64,000 bases of DNA, from NCBI RefSeq assembly GCF_000262755.1, contig NZ_AFEU01000001.1:930001-994000 (forward strand), in the 5' to 3' direction. The DNA is from Bacillus methanolicus PB1 (GTDB lineage: Bacteria; Bacillota; Bacilli; Bacillales; Cytobacillaceae). The notes under the pieces are model-generated. The model saw nothing but the letters and a program-made list of their open reading frames with translations. It did no database searches and was not told where the DNA came from. Below, one piece after another: positions 8,576 through 17,803 of this stretch (position 1 is the first letter of the stretch; each line of letters opens with the position of its first letter). The translations under genes were made by a program, and so were the position numbers.

Positions 8576-9640
8576 TCATTTTACATGTAAAAACTTGACG
8601 CATACAGGATCTGGCACTTTTACACCAGACTGCAAGAGTTTAAGCTTTCCGGTTGACTCGTCCCGCAAAAATAACACAAGATTTCCAGACTCCTGGTTAG
8701 AAGCAATAACAAATTTTTCAGTAGGATCCAGGACAAAATCACGAGGCCATGATCCTTCAGTTGAAGTATGTTCTACAAAACTAAGCTCACCAGTATCTTG
8801 ATTCACATTAAAAACAGCAATACTGTCATGTCCCCGATTTCCCGCATACACAAAGCGGCCATCTGAAGATATATGAATCGCACTGCCTTGATTATTTTCG
8901 CTGAAGTCTTCGGGTATTGTCGATATATATTGAAGCTCTGTAAAGCTGCCGTCTTCCGCATTATAAGCCAAAGCAATGACTTCTGAACTCAACTCTGTCA
9001 TCACATAAGCATACTTGCCGTTTGGATGAAAAGCAATATGTCTTGGTCCGCTTCCCTGCTTTACTGACAAGGAATTCTTTTCTTTTAACTCTCCATTCCT
9101 TATTTCATATGTAAGAAGTTTATCAATTCCTAAATCTACGGCAACAACATACTTTTCATCAGGAGTAAATCCAGCGTAATGTGTATGCGCTTTTTCTTGT
9201 CTTTCTTTATTTGGACCTGAACCTTCATGTTGAATCGTTGATAAAACAGGGGTCAATGAGCCATTTTCTTTATTAATTTGAAATGATTCAACAGTCCCTT
9301 TGTGGTAATTGGCTGTTACTACTAAACTTTTTTCACTGTCGACACTTATATGGCAAGGCGCAGCACCTTTTGATACTTGGCTGTTTAATTTCGTAAGTTC
9401 TCCTGTTTTGCTATTTATGGAAAAAGCGGCTGCACCCCCTGACTCCCCTTCCTTGGCGACTGAGTATAGATATTGATTGTCTTTGGTTATTGATAAATAT
9501 GTAGGATTTTCCAAATTTGCCGCGGCTTTTACGTTGCTCATGATTGCATTTTCCGTATCCAATGTAAAAGAATAAATCCCTTTGCTTTCCCCTTTTGTAT
9601 AAGTGCCGACATAACCGATAAACGTACGATTGTGCAACAT
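8576..9640 (-). CDS. Lactonase / 6-phosphogluconolactonase family protein
   Basis: This 354-residue seven-bladed beta-propeller protein opens with FIGYVGTYTKGESKGIYSF and has repeated blade motifs such as PTYLSITKDNQYLYS, PRHIAFHPNGKYAYV and FVYAGNRGHDSIAVF. It resembles E. coli Pgl and B. subtilis YkgB, which hydrolyse 6-phosphogluconolactone in the pentose phosphate pathway. The start is set at the ATG at 9638-9640, because the upstream in-frame ATG lies in the ribosome site itself (AAAGGAGGT). It has no signal peptide, so is cytosolic. The family also contains other lactonases and muconate cyclases, so the substrate is not certain. Confidence 0.85.
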   Translation of the reverse strand: MLHNRTFIGYVGTYTKGESKGIYSFTLDTENAIMSNVKAAANLENPTYLSITKDNQYLYSVAKEGESGGAAAFSINSKTGELTKLNSQVSKGAAPCHISVDSEKSLVVTANYHKGTVESFQINKENGSLTPVLSTIQHEGSGPNKERQEKAHTHYAGFTPDEKYVVAVDLGIDKLLTYEIRNGELKEKNSLSVKQGSGPRHIAFHPNGKYAYVMTELSSEVIALAYNAEDGSFTELQYISTIPEDFSENNQGSAIHISSDGRFVYAGNRGHDSIAVFNVNQDTGELSFVEHTSTEGSWPRDFVLDPTEKFVIASNQESGNLVLFLRDESTGKLKLLQSGVKVPDPVCVKFLHVK

Positions 9641-9852
9641 TGCCGTTACCTCCTTTTTCATAAAATAAATCTATGTTTTTATTGTATCATTAATTGGAAA
9701 AAAACAAAGATTTCATGTGTTGATCTCCCCTATTAAATGGAAGAAAATTACTGTTTATAAAAACGTAACACATGCCGGTTTCAATATAAAACTTCAATAT
9801 AAAAAGAGTTACAATCCAGCAGATCATTTCTCTTCATAAAAATTTTGAACCC

Positions 9853-10066
9853 TTAATAAACTTTTGTATTTCCGCTTGAGACATCTAAATCAATTTTATG
9901 TTCTCCGGATCCGTGAATACCTTTTATTTTATTTTTATCCGTTTCTTGGTCCTTAAGCGGGAAATTACATGATATATTACCGCTGCTTACCTTTCCGTTT
10001 TCTACATCAAGTACAAATATTTCAAAATAGACTTGGAATGTATATGTAATTACTACCGGGGACTTA
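9853..10066 (-). pseudogene. Remnant of a DUF4097 (LiaG/YvlB-like) protein C-terminus
   Basis: On the minus strand an open stretch of about 70 codons ends in VSSGNTKVY and contains DVENGKVSSGNISCNFPL and GSGEHKIDLDV. This is the pattern of the right-handed beta repeat at the end of DUF4097 adhesin-like proteins, where SSGN and GxGxxKI motifs recur. There is no start codon with a ribosome site, and a TGA lies upstream in frame, so only the last third of a gene is left. It lies between the lactonase gene and amtB. Confidence 0.6.
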
Positions 10067-10170
10067 TGTATAATGATTCAGCTGATTCTCAGAAAATAGC
10101 TAGTCAATTAGTAATAATAGTATTTTCCTACAGTTGCCCCCCTTATAATAATAAAAAAAATCAAAAATTA

Positions 10171-10187
10171 TGTCAGATTATCTAACA
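10171..10187 (+). promoter_or_regulatory. TnrA box upstream of amtB
   Basis: TGTCAGATTATCTAACA matches TGTNA-N7-TNACA exactly. A TAACAA element at 10216-10221 would place the start site near 10228, with the box centred about 49 bases upstream, the spacing known for TnrA-activated nrgAB in B. subtilis. The box is seen; activation is inferred. Confidence 0.82.
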
Positions 10188-10276
10188 AACTAATGGCGCA
10201 GAATTCGGTGGCATGTAACAATACATATAAATTTAATGTAATAAAACTTTACAAAAAAATTGGAGGGAGCAAAATT

Positions 10277-11536
10277 ATGGATGCTACTTTTTTAATGAAC
10301 AGTCTTTGGGTAATGGTAAGTGCTGTTCTCGTCATTTTAATGATTGGGGGGTTCATCCTGCTTGAAACAGGGTCGACCCGAATGAAAAACGCAGGACATA
10401 TTGCCGGGAAAACCATACTTACATTTAGTATTGGGTCGCTCGTCTTTTGGGCTGTCGGGTACGGATTGATCTTTGGAAAAGGCAACGCACTTATCGGATT
10501 TTCTGATTTCTTTTATTCTGGATATGATGTAGAAAGCTTATCACTTTCCGGAGCCGTATTCTTTTTATTCCAGCTTGCTTTTGCAGGAATCTCATTAACA
10601 ATTGCTTTTGGCGGTTTCGCGGAACGGGCCAAATTATCTGCCTATCTCGTTTTTGCAGTATTATTTTCAATTTTTGTTTATCCTCCAATTGCCCACTGGA
10701 TTTGGGGCGGCGGATGGCTGGCAGAGCATGGCAAGCAGGACTTTGCAGGTTCAACAGTTGTACACTTAACAGGAGCTATGGCAGCACTTGCAGCAACAAT
10801 TTTATTAAAACCTCGGATTGGAAAATTCAATAAAGACGGCTCCGCCAATAATCTTGAAGGCCACAATCAAGTGTTTACAGCATTAAGTGTTCTCCTTTTA
10901 TGGGTAGGCTGGTTTGGGTTTAATGCAGGAAGTACGTTATCGGTTGACAAGGCATTCTTCGGTTTTGTAGCAGTTAATACTAACCTTGCAGCCGCTGCCG
11001 GAACCGTAGCTGCGATGATTATCTCATGGATTGTAATTGGAAAAGCAGACGTGCCTATGATGCTAAACGGCGCATTAGCTGGTTTAGTTGCAATCACCGC
11101 TTCTTGTGCTTTCGTCGAAACGTGGGCAGCCGTGGTTATTGGTTTTGTAGCTGGTATTCTCGTATTTTACAGTATTCGATTCTTTGAAAGAAGACAAATT
11201 GATGACCCGATTTTCGCACTGTCTGTCCATGGAACAGCAGGTGTTTGGGGAACGCTATCGACGGGATTATTTGCAACTAAAGAATTAGCAACCATCGGAA
11301 AACCTGGTCTGTTTTATGGCGGCGGATTTGAACAGCTCGGAGTTCAAGCACTGGGAGTTTTTACATCAGGAGCCTATGCATTTATCGTTTCATTTGCTAT
11401 TTTATTTGTAATGAAAGCTGTGATGAAAGGGCTTCGAGTAACCGAAGAAGAAGAAATCATCGGTTTGGATATGAGTGAACACGGAAGCTACGGGTATCCG
11501 GAATTGCTTCGACCGGAACAAAAGCTTAATGCATAA
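10277..11536 (+). CDS. amtB: Ammonium transporter
   Basis: The 419-residue Amt family membrane protein should have eleven membrane segments. Family motifs are visible: GFILLETGSTR in the first helix, FGGFAERAK, DFAGSTVVHLTGA with the first pore histidine side, and VHGTAGVWGT with the second. It conducts NH4+/NH3 into the cell at low ammonium. The start is placed at the ATG at 10277 behind TGGAGGGAGC; an in-frame ATG at 10193 lies only 6 bp after the TnrA box and upstream of the likely start site. No GlnK/PII gene (nrgB) follows, unlike B. subtilis. A terminator at 11574 makes it monocistronic. Confidence 0.95.
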   Translation: MDATFLMNSLWVMVSAVLVILMIGGFILLETGSTRMKNAGHIAGKTILTFSIGSLVFWAVGYGLIFGKGNALIGFSDFFYSGYDVESLSLSGAVFFLFQLAFAGISLTIAFGGFAERAKLSAYLVFAVLFSIFVYPPIAHWIWGGGWLAEHGKQDFAGSTVVHLTGAMAALAATILLKPRIGKFNKDGSANNLEGHNQVFTALSVLLLWVGWFGFNAGSTLSVDKAFFGFVAVNTNLAAAAGTVAAMIISWIVIGKADVPMMLNGALAGLVAITASCAFVETWAAVVIGFVAGILVFYSIRFFERRQIDDPIFALSVHGTAGVWGTLSTGLFATKELATIGKPGLFYGGGFEQLGVQALGVFTSGAYAFIVSFAILFVMKAVMKGLRVTEEEEIIGLDMSEHGSYGYPELLRPEQKLNA

Positions 11537-11573
11537 CTTACTGTCTTTCCGGACGAAAAGAATATATTAAAAT

Positions 11574-11632
11574 TCCTTAAGGCGGTACCTCGCTTAAGCA
11601 TTTAAAGCGAGGGATGACCGCCTTTAAGATTT
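11574..11632 (+). terminator. Terminator of amtB
   Basis: Long two-part stem (CTTAAGGCGGT with ACCGCCTTTAAG, inner CCTCGCTT with AAGCGAGG) followed by a T-rich tail. Confidence 0.8.
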
Positions 11633-11658
11633 TATATATAGAAGGGTGCGGAGCGATT

Positions 11659-12629
11659 ATGAGTCACGATAGCTACTCTGAGATAAGAGACATCATGAAT
11701 CAACAAAAAAAAATGTATTGCACGACCATATTGAGCTAAACCATCTCCATGATTACATCATGCAGCAGGTCATAATGGTATCGATTAGCCGTATAAATAA
11801 AGATCTCGGGCCCGCCCCATCTCCATTTTCATTTTTTGTCATGGGAAGTGCAGGCCGTTTCGAACAAGGCATTTGGAGTGATCAGGATCATGGGATCATC
11901 TACGACGAAAATAGCCAAAATGCGAAAGAATACTTCTTAACGTTAGGAAAAGAGATATCGGAAGGGCTTTTTCAAGCAGGCTACGCATTTTGCGACGGGG
12001 GTGTAATGGCAAGCAATCCTTTATGGTGCAAATCTTTTCCGGAATGGATGCAGCAATTAACGGACTGGATCTTGGAATCATCATGGGAATCGATCCGCAA
12101 CCTGCTAATCTTTATTGACGGGCGGTCCTTGCATGGCGAACAATCGTATATCAAAAAGCTAAAGGAAATTATCTTTCATTCAAGCCAAAAAGAGAATTTG
12201 CTGGCGAGAATGCTTGATAACACAATGCATCTGAAAAAAGGCGTCGGTATTTTAGGACAATTTTTAGTAGAAACTCACGGAATACATTCCGGAATGATAA
12301 ATTTGAAAGAAACAGCCTTCTTCCCTTTCGTAAATTCGATCCGACTATTAGCCATAAAAGAAAACATTATGGAAACATCGACTCTCTCCCGGCTGCACAA
12401 TCTTTCCGAAAAAGTAATGCCGATTCAACACAAAAAATTAATTGAAGAACAGTTTATCAAACTATTAAACTTTCGTCTGACTTTATGTAATCATTCCGAC
12501 TATGAATCAGGACATTTCTTAGATATTGAAAAGCTATCGAAAGAGCAAAAAAGAGAAATGAAAAATATCATCAAAATCGGTACCCATCTTTATCAAGAGA
12601 TAAGAAAGCTGGCAGGGAAGGAAGTTTAA
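11659..12629 (+). CDS. DUF294 nucleotidyltransferase-like protein, frameshifted near start
   Basis: The main frame (from 11718) encodes a nucleotidyltransferase of the GlnD-like DUF294 family: FVMGSAGRFEQGIWSDQDHGIIYD carries the GSxxR and DxD metal-binding motifs, and a helical DUF294_C region follows. The natural start is probably ATG 11659, behind GGAGCGATT, giving MSHDSYSEIRDIMNQQKK. It runs into an A9 tract (11705-11713) in a frame that stops at once; one more A joins it to NVLHDHIELNHLHD. So this is a single-base deletion, transcriptional slippage or a base-calling error. It is followed one base later by a DnaQ-like exonuclease gene, a pairing known from other Bacillaceae. Substrate unknown. 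Confidence 0.75.
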
Positions 12630-12630
12630 A

Positions 12631-13365
12631 ATGGGCTTTAACGATATGATTCAATTTTTCAGGCAAATGTCCGGAAAACTCGGTTCAAATATTTATGCAG
12701 GTGTTCAAGGACAAGCCAATCCGCATCACATTTCTTTTTTAAGACAGCTTCAAAAAGAAATGAAAGAAAAAAACTACATGGACTCTCCTCTTAAAAATTT
12801 GGAAGTTGTCGTATTCGATATTGAAACTACTGGATTTTTTCCTGATAAAGGAGATCGGATAATCTCGATAGGGGCCGTAAAAATGACCGGATCCATGATC
12901 GAAAGTGAACAAACGTTTTATTCACTTGTAAAATCAAATATTCCCCTATCGAAAGAAATATCCTTATTAACCAATATTACAGATGAACAACTGAGTATGG
13001 CGCCAGCGGCTTCCGAAGTTCTCATTCAATTTTTTAAATTTATAAAAAGCCGATTACTTGTTGCTCATCATGCAAAACACGAACAATCCTTTATGCAGAA
13101 AATGACCAGGGATTTAATGCGCACTAATTTCGAACACCGCATTATTGATACATCCTTTTTAATCCGCCTTACTAACCCTTCGGTCAAATCACTGCCATTG
13201 GAAGAAATTTGCCTGCAATGTGGTGTAGAAATTAAGAATCGCCACCATGCCCTCGGAGATGCACAAATGACCGCTCAAATTTGGAGCTTCTATCTGAAGA
13301 AGGCACAATCAATGGGCTTTAAAAATTTGCGTGAAGTGTATGAGCATCTCGCAATAATAAAGTGA
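12631..13365 (+). CDS. DnaQ-like 3'-5' exonuclease
   Basis: This 244-residue protein has a DEDDh exonuclease fold after an N-terminal extension of about 55 residues. ExoI is VVFDIETTGF (catalytic D and E), ExoII includes LLVAHHAKHEQ and ExoIII is NRHHALGDAQMTA. It resembles the epsilon proofreading domain of DNA polymerase III but has no polymerase part. The gene starts one base after the stop of the DUF294 nucleotidyltransferase, so the two are translationally coupled and probably act together. The DUF294 plus exonuclease pair suggests nucleotide or nucleic-acid turnover, but the real substrate is unknown. It is not the PolC proofreading domain. Confidence 0.85.
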   Translation: MGFNDMIQFFRQMSGKLGSNIYAGVQGQANPHHISFLRQLQKEMKEKNYMDSPLKNLEVVVFDIETTGFFPDKGDRIISIGAVKMTGSMIESEQTFYSLVKSNIPLSKEISLLTNITDEQLSMAPAASEVLIQFFKFIKSRLLVAHHAKHEQSFMQKMTRDLMRTNFEHRIIDTSFLIRLTNPSVKSLPLEEICLQCGVEIKNRHHALGDAQMTAQIWSFYLKKAQSMGFKNLREVYEHLAIIK

Positions 13366-13480
13366 AATTGATAGCTGACTAATGTTTATTATGTATCCAG
13401 TGCCGCTCGCTATTTACTGTTTGTAGATTACTATGCAGACTGTTTTATTTACACAGAATTATTAAAACTGTCAAAAAATA

Positions 13481-13509
13481 TTGACATATCAATTTTCCTC
13501 TGCTAAATT
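13481..13509 (+). promoter_or_regulatory. SigA-type promoter of the cstA T-box leader
   Basis: TTGACA (13481-13486), 17 bases, TAAATT (13504-13509). The same element, almost base for base, precedes the brnQ leader. Confidence 0.75.
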
Positions 13510-13515
13510 ATCGTT

Positions 13516-13790
13516 ATATAATAAAAATCAATGATGAGAAGAGTAAGATAGGATCCCTGTTCTACCAGAGAGTCGGCGTTTGGTGAAAGCCGATGTCAAG
13601 TCTTATCTGAAGTCGCCGCTGAGATGCAAAGCTGAAATCCAGTAAGCTTTGACGGGTTGTCCGCCGTTATGATGGACCGAGTATAATTATTTGTACGTTG
13701 ACTGAGAGCCGCAAATTTTTTTCGTAAGCTGCGGAATTAGGGTGGTAACGCGAGCGCAAACTCGTCCCTATATGTAGGGACGAGTTTTTT
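13516..13790 (+). promoter_or_regulatory. T-box riboswitch upstream of cstA
   Basis: A complete T-box leader: Stem I with AGTA and GAA loop-E elements and a GTCGGCGTTTGGTGAAAGCC apical part, the conserved AGGGTGGTAACGCGA T-box at 13739-13753, and the terminator ACTCGTCCCTA / TAGGGACGAGT plus T-run at 13758-13790. Uncharged tRNA should prevent termination. The specifier codon follows GAA in GAAGTCGCCG; depending on register it reads GTC (Val) or TCG (Ser), so I do not assign the amino acid. About 90 percent of the leader layout is shared with that of brnQ. Confidence 0.92.
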
Positions 13791-13940
13791 AATTTTATAT
13801 AATAAAGGAGAGATTGTCGTGATAAAATTGACGCCATATATTAATTAATTTATTATTAATTATTCAAAAAATAAAAAAATATTCAAAATTCAGAATAATT
13901 AGATATAATGTATTTATACCACAGAAAGGGGAAATTTAAA

Positions 13941-16019
13941 TTGAAAGCTTTAAAATCAATTATTATCTGGGGGCTAATTTCAGCTTTAGGTGCTGCAGGT
14001 TTTGCAGTTATGGCATTAAATAGCGGGGAAAGTGTGAATGCAATTTGGCTGATAACTGCTGCTGTCTCTGTCTACGCAATTGCTTATCGCTTTTACAGTC
14101 GTTTTATGGCTAGAAAAGTTTTCGAGCTTGATGATTCTCGAATGACACCTGCCGAGATTAATAACGATGGAAAAGATTATGTGCCGACAAACAAATGGGT
14201 GCTGTTCGGGCATCACTTTGCGGCGATTGCTGGGGCCGGTCCGCTCGTTGGTCCGATTCTTGCTGCACAAATGGGTTATTTGCCTGGAACCATCTGGATT
14301 GTCGTCGGAGTTGTGCTTGCAGGAGCTGTTCAAGATTTTATCATTTTATTCGGATCCATGCGCCGAAACGGAAAGTCGCTTGGAGAAATGATAAAAGAAG
14401 AGATCGGCCCGGTAACAGGACTGATTGCCATGGTTGGAATTTTAGGAATCATGATTATTTTATTAGCAGTATTAGCGTTAGTTGTCGTGAAAGCACTGGC
14501 AGGAAGCCCGTGGGGAATGTTTACAATTGCAGCTACAATCCCAATCGCCGTTTTAATGGGGATTTACATGCGTTATATACGGCCTGGCCGTGTTGGGGAA
14601 GGTTCTCTAATAGGAATTATTTTATTGCTTCTTTCAATATATCTGGGACAATATGTTGCTGAAAATCCAACTTTTGCTGGCATATTTACTTTTAAAGGCG
14701 AAACGATTGCCATTATGTTAATGATTTACGGATTTGTTGCTTCCGTTTTACCGGTGTGGCTTCTTCTTGCACCGCGCGATTATTTAAGTACTTTTTTGAA
14801 AGTGGGAACAATCGTCGCGCTTGCGTTAGGAATTGTGATTGTAGCTCCTGACCTGCAAATGCCGGGGGTAACAAAGTTTGTGGATGGCACCGGTCCGGTA
14901 TTTTCCGGAAACCTTTTTCCTTTCTTATTTATTACAATTGCCTGTGGAGCCGTCTCAGGATTCCATTCACTTATCTCCTCAGGTACAACGCCTAAAATGA
15001 TTGAGCGCGAATCACATGCACAGCCAATCGGCTATGGAGCGATGCTAACTGAATCGTTTGTTGCCGTTATGGCGATGATTGCTGCTTGTGTACTTACACC
15101 GGGAATTTACTTTGCAATCAACAGCCCGCCTGCCGTCATTGGAACTGATGCCGTACACGTTGCCCAGACCGTTTCCAGCTGGGGATTTACAATTGCACCG
15201 GATGATTTGACACGCCTCGCTGATAATGTCGGAGAAGAAACGATCCTGTCCCGAACCGGCGGAGCACCTACTCTTGCGATCGGCATGGCTGTGATTTTCT
15301 CAAAAGTAATCGGCGGAAAAGCTTTAATGGCATTCTGGTACCATTTTGCAATTCTGTTTGAAGCCTTGTTTATTTTAACAACAGTTGACGCAGGAACACG
15401 TGTCGGACGCTTTATGATTCAGGATATTATCGGAACAGCGTATAAACCATTTGCGAGAACAGAAGCCCTAAACCCGAATATCATTGCCACTGCTTTATGT
15501 GTCGGTGCATGGGGTTACTTTTTATATCAAGGAGTTATCGATCCGCTTGGAGGAATTAACACCTTATGGCCGCTATTCGGAATTGCCAACCAAATGCTCG
15601 CGGGAATTGCCTTGCTTTTAGGAACGACTATTTTATTCAAAATGGGCAAAAAAAGATATGTATGGGTCACCCTTATTCCTACAACCTGGATTCTAATTGT
15701 GACAATGACAGCCGGCTGGCAAAAACTGTTTCATGAAAATCCGAAAATCAGCTTTTTATCTCATGCTAAATTATTTAAAGGGGCAATGGATGAAGGAAAA
15801 GTTCTGGCACCAGCTGCAAATGCCGCACAAATGAAGCAAGTTCTCATCAATGACTATGTAGATGCTGCCCTTTGTGCGATCTTCATGATTGTCGTTATTA
15901 CCGTTTTGATTTCAGCCCTTGGCATCTGGTATAAAGTTTTAACTAATAAAAAGGTAACCTTGCACGAATCACCTTATATGCCGCGCAGCAGCGAAGGAGA
16001 TGTAAGAACGTATGCTTAA
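13941..16019 (+). CDS. cstA: Carbon starvation / pyruvate or peptide transporter CstA
   Basis: The product of 692 residues is a CstA family membrane protein with about 16-18 membrane segments. Family stretches include FGHHFAAIAGAGPLVGPILAAQMGY, SGFHSLISSGTTPKM and TVDAGTRVGRFM. Relatives import pyruvate (BtsT) or peptides and are induced in carbon starvation. The start is set at TTG 13941 with AAAGGGG nine bases before it, rather than the upstream ATG at 13908, which has none. It lies behind a T-box leader, so expression should rise when one amino acid is short, which supports a peptide or amino-acid-linked substrate here. It overlaps the next gene by 8 bp. Confidence 0.92.
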   Translation: MKALKSIIIWGLISALGAAGFAVMALNSGESVNAIWLITAAVSVYAIAYRFYSRFMARKVFELDDSRMTPAEINNDGKDYVPTNKWVLFGHHFAAIAGAGPLVGPILAAQMGYLPGTIWIVVGVVLAGAVQDFIILFGSMRRNGKSLGEMIKEEIGPVTGLIAMVGILGIMIILLAVLALVVVKALAGSPWGMFTIAATIPIAVLMGIYMRYIRPGRVGEGSLIGIILLLLSIYLGQYVAENPTFAGIFTFKGETIAIMLMIYGFVASVLPVWLLLAPRDYLSTFLKVGTIVALALGIVIVAPDLQMPGVTKFVDGTGPVFSGNLFPFLFITIACGAVSGFHSLISSGTTPKMIERESHAQPIGYGAMLTESFVAVMAMIAACVLTPGIYFAINSPPAVIGTDAVHVAQTVSSWGFTIAPDDLTRLADNVGEETILSRTGGAPTLAIGMAVIFSKVIGGKALMAFWYHFAILFEALFILTTVDAGTRVGRFMIQDIIGTAYKPFARTEALNPNIIATALCVGAWGYFLYQGVIDPLGGINTLWPLFGIANQMLAGIALLLGTTILFKMGKKRYVWVTLIPTTWILIVTMTAGWQKLFHENPKISFLSHAKLFKGAMDEGKVLAPAANAAQMKQVLINDYVDAALCAIFMIVVITVLISALGIWYKVLTNKKVTLHESPYMPRSSEGDVRTYA

Positions 16020-16215
16020 AAAACTGCAAGAAATCATGAAATACAGAAAACAGTTCATCAGCCTGTTAGTTGGAGTTCCAAGTTATGAAAAATACATTGA
16101 ACATATGAAAACACATCATCCGGGCGAACCGATCAAATCAAGAAAAGAATTTTTCTGCGAAGCACAGGAATCCCGCTTCAACGGTAAAGACGGAAAAATT
16201 TCGAGGTGTTGTTAA
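16012..16215 (+). CDS. YbdD/YjiX family small protein
   Basis: The 67-residue protein contains GVPSYEKYIEHMKTHHPGEP and KEFFCEAQESRFNGKDG..RCC, the hallmark of the YbdD/YjiX (DUF466) family. In E. coli these small proteins are encoded right after cstA (ybdD) and btsT (yjiX) and are needed for transporter function. Here too it overlaps the end of cstA by 8 bp (ATGCTTAA), so the pair is translationally coupled. It ends with two cysteines typical of the family. Confidence 0.9.
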   Translation: MLKKLQEIMKYRKQFISLLVGVPSYEKYIEHMKTHHPGEPIKSRKEFFCEAQESRFNGKDGKISRCC

Positions 16216-16218
16216 ATT

Positions 16219-16266
16219 TAGAGGGACTGTCCCGCTCCGCTTTAAAGCGGTAAAGGACAGTCCTTC
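16219..16266 (+). terminator. Terminator / REP-like hairpin after cstA-ybdD
   Basis: GAGGGACTGTCC pairs with GGACAGTCCTTC around an inner CCGCTTTAAAGCGG stem. The GGGACTGTCC motif is one of the recurrent palindromic tips in this window. Confidence 0.75.
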
Positions 16267-16356
16267 TAATCTTCATCTTTATTGCTCCATGCAGATGAGT
16301 TACTGCCCATCAATATGTTAAAATGCAAATTAAATACTGCAGGTTGGAGGAATATT

Positions 16357-17316
16357 ATGCAAAAAAGGAAAATGGTGATCACTCATAATCTTGATGAATG
16401 CCTTATACAAAAAATTAAAGAAACGGTACCTGAATGGGAATTGGTCATTGGAAAAGACCGTACAGTATGGCAAAATCATTTAAAAGACGCCGAAATTATC
16501 GCTGGCTGGAAAAAAGAAATGGAGGAATTTCTTGAGGAAAACATTCATCTTCGCTGGCTGCAGAGTTGGAGTGCAGGTGTTGATGACCTTCCGTTAGAAA
16601 AATTAGCGGAAAGTAAAATTTTACTAACAAGTGCCAACGGAGTACACGTATTTCCGATTTCTGAGACCATATTTGCTCTAATGCTTGCATTAACGAGAAA
16701 AATTCACACCTATATCAGAAATCAGCAATCGAAAACGTGGCACCATTCCGGTCTTAAACTTGAATTGCATCAAAAAACTGTAGGAATTATCGGCGTAGGT
16801 GCAATCGGGAAAGAAACGGCAAAAATCGCAAAAGCATTTGGAATGAATGTTTTAGGTGTGCGCCGCTCAGGCAAGCCTGAAGAATTTGTCGATGAAATGT
16901 TCACAACAGACCATCTCAGTCAAATTCTCCCAAAATGTGATTATGTTGCCGTAACATTGCCTCTTACAAAAGATACTCGCCATTTATTTGGAAAAGAGCA
17001 ATTTGTGCTGATGAAACCTTCGGCATTTTTTATAAATATCGGGCGCGGTGAAGTTGTAAATGAAGCGGAACTTATTCAGGCGCTCCAAGACGGGCAAATT
17101 GCCGGTGCAGGGCTGGACGTCTTTGAAACAGAACCATTAGATGAAAGTAGTCCTTTATGGGATATGGAAAATGTCATCATTACACCACATACCGCCGGTT
17201 CCACCGAACATTATAATAAACGGGTAATTGAAGATATTTTTATCCCAAATTTAAAAAGCTATCTTGAGGGAAAAACTCCAACTGTTAACTTAGTGGATTA
17301 TGAAAAGGGGTATTAA
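16357..17316 (+). CDS. D-isomer-specific 2-hydroxyacid dehydrogenase
   Basis: This 319-residue NAD(P)-dependent enzyme of the SerA/GyaR superfamily has a Rossmann motif (GIIGVGAIGKETA, about residue 140) and the catalytic set R (in INIGRGEVVNEAEL), E and H (in ITPHTAGSTEHY). It oxidises a 2-hydroxyacid or reduces the 2-ketoacid; the natural substrate cannot be told from sequence. It lacks the C-terminal ACT domain of 3-phosphoglycerate dehydrogenase. ATG 16357 is chosen because TTGGAGG lies six bases upstream; the reading frame is open further but without a ribosome site. It appears monocistronic. Confidence 0.85.
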   Translation: MQKRKMVITHNLDECLIQKIKETVPEWELVIGKDRTVWQNHLKDAEIIAGWKKEMEEFLEENIHLRWLQSWSAGVDDLPLEKLAESKILLTSANGVHVFPISETIFALMLALTRKIHTYIRNQQSKTWHHSGLKLELHQKTVGIIGVGAIGKETAKIAKAFGMNVLGVRRSGKPEEFVDEMFTTDHLSQILPKCDYVAVTLPLTKDTRHLFGKEQFVLMKPSAFFINIGRGEVVNEAELIQALQDGQIAGAGLDVFETEPLDESSPLWDMENVIITPHTAGSTEHYNKRVIEDIFIPNLKSYLEGKTPTVNLVDYEKGY

Positions 17317-17803
17317 TAGACCCCTTATTGATTCATTGCATAGTGAATTTTTTCTACAGAGAATGATTGATCCGTTCATAATAGCCGCACCGATTACTGC
17401 ACACCATTGCTCCAAAGGCGTCAACCCAAATATTCTCCATTTCCGAGCTCTTCAACAATATCCTAATAATCTCTTACTAACGGTGCCCCGCATGTGGGGC
17501 AGTTACTTTTCTTCCCCAAAACCCTCTCCCTTTCCACCAATGTATATTAGCTGCCAATCTTCCGAACAATTAAAAGCGATTTACTATATTAAACTATTAT
17601 TTCCTTTATCTTGCAATCCTTTTTACCATCCCCTTCCTCTAAATGTTCAAATTTCACTGTAATCTTTTCCCTCATCCTGTGCTACTATAAGAAGGAAGAC
17701 AATTTAATTAACGTCATCGTTAACGACTGATAATATAATTAAATTTTATTCAAAAAGAAGAAACTGCTTTTATAGTTTTAGATACCAAGAACAGGGGTTA
17801 AAA
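17317..17803. other. Intergenic region without a supported gene
   Basis: A 120-codon open frame here (17300-17662) is rich in C, H, P and S, has no ribosome site and overlaps the dehydrogenase end, so I do not call it. On the minus strand a short NCPTCGAPL-like zinc-ribbon string with nearby stops might be an old gene remnant. An imperfect TTAACGTCATCGTTAACG hairpin lies at about 17705-17725, before the kinase gene. Confidence 0.4.

Noticed and set aside
10193-10276. Longer amtB start at ATG 10193
   Set aside because: It lies upstream of the predicted transcription start and lacks a ribosome site; ATG 10277 has TGGAGGGAGC.
17300-17662. 120-codon open frame after the hydroxyacid dehydrogenase
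   Set aside because: No ribosome site, starts inside the previous gene, and its composition (many C, H, P, S) is that of non-coding AT-rich DNA.
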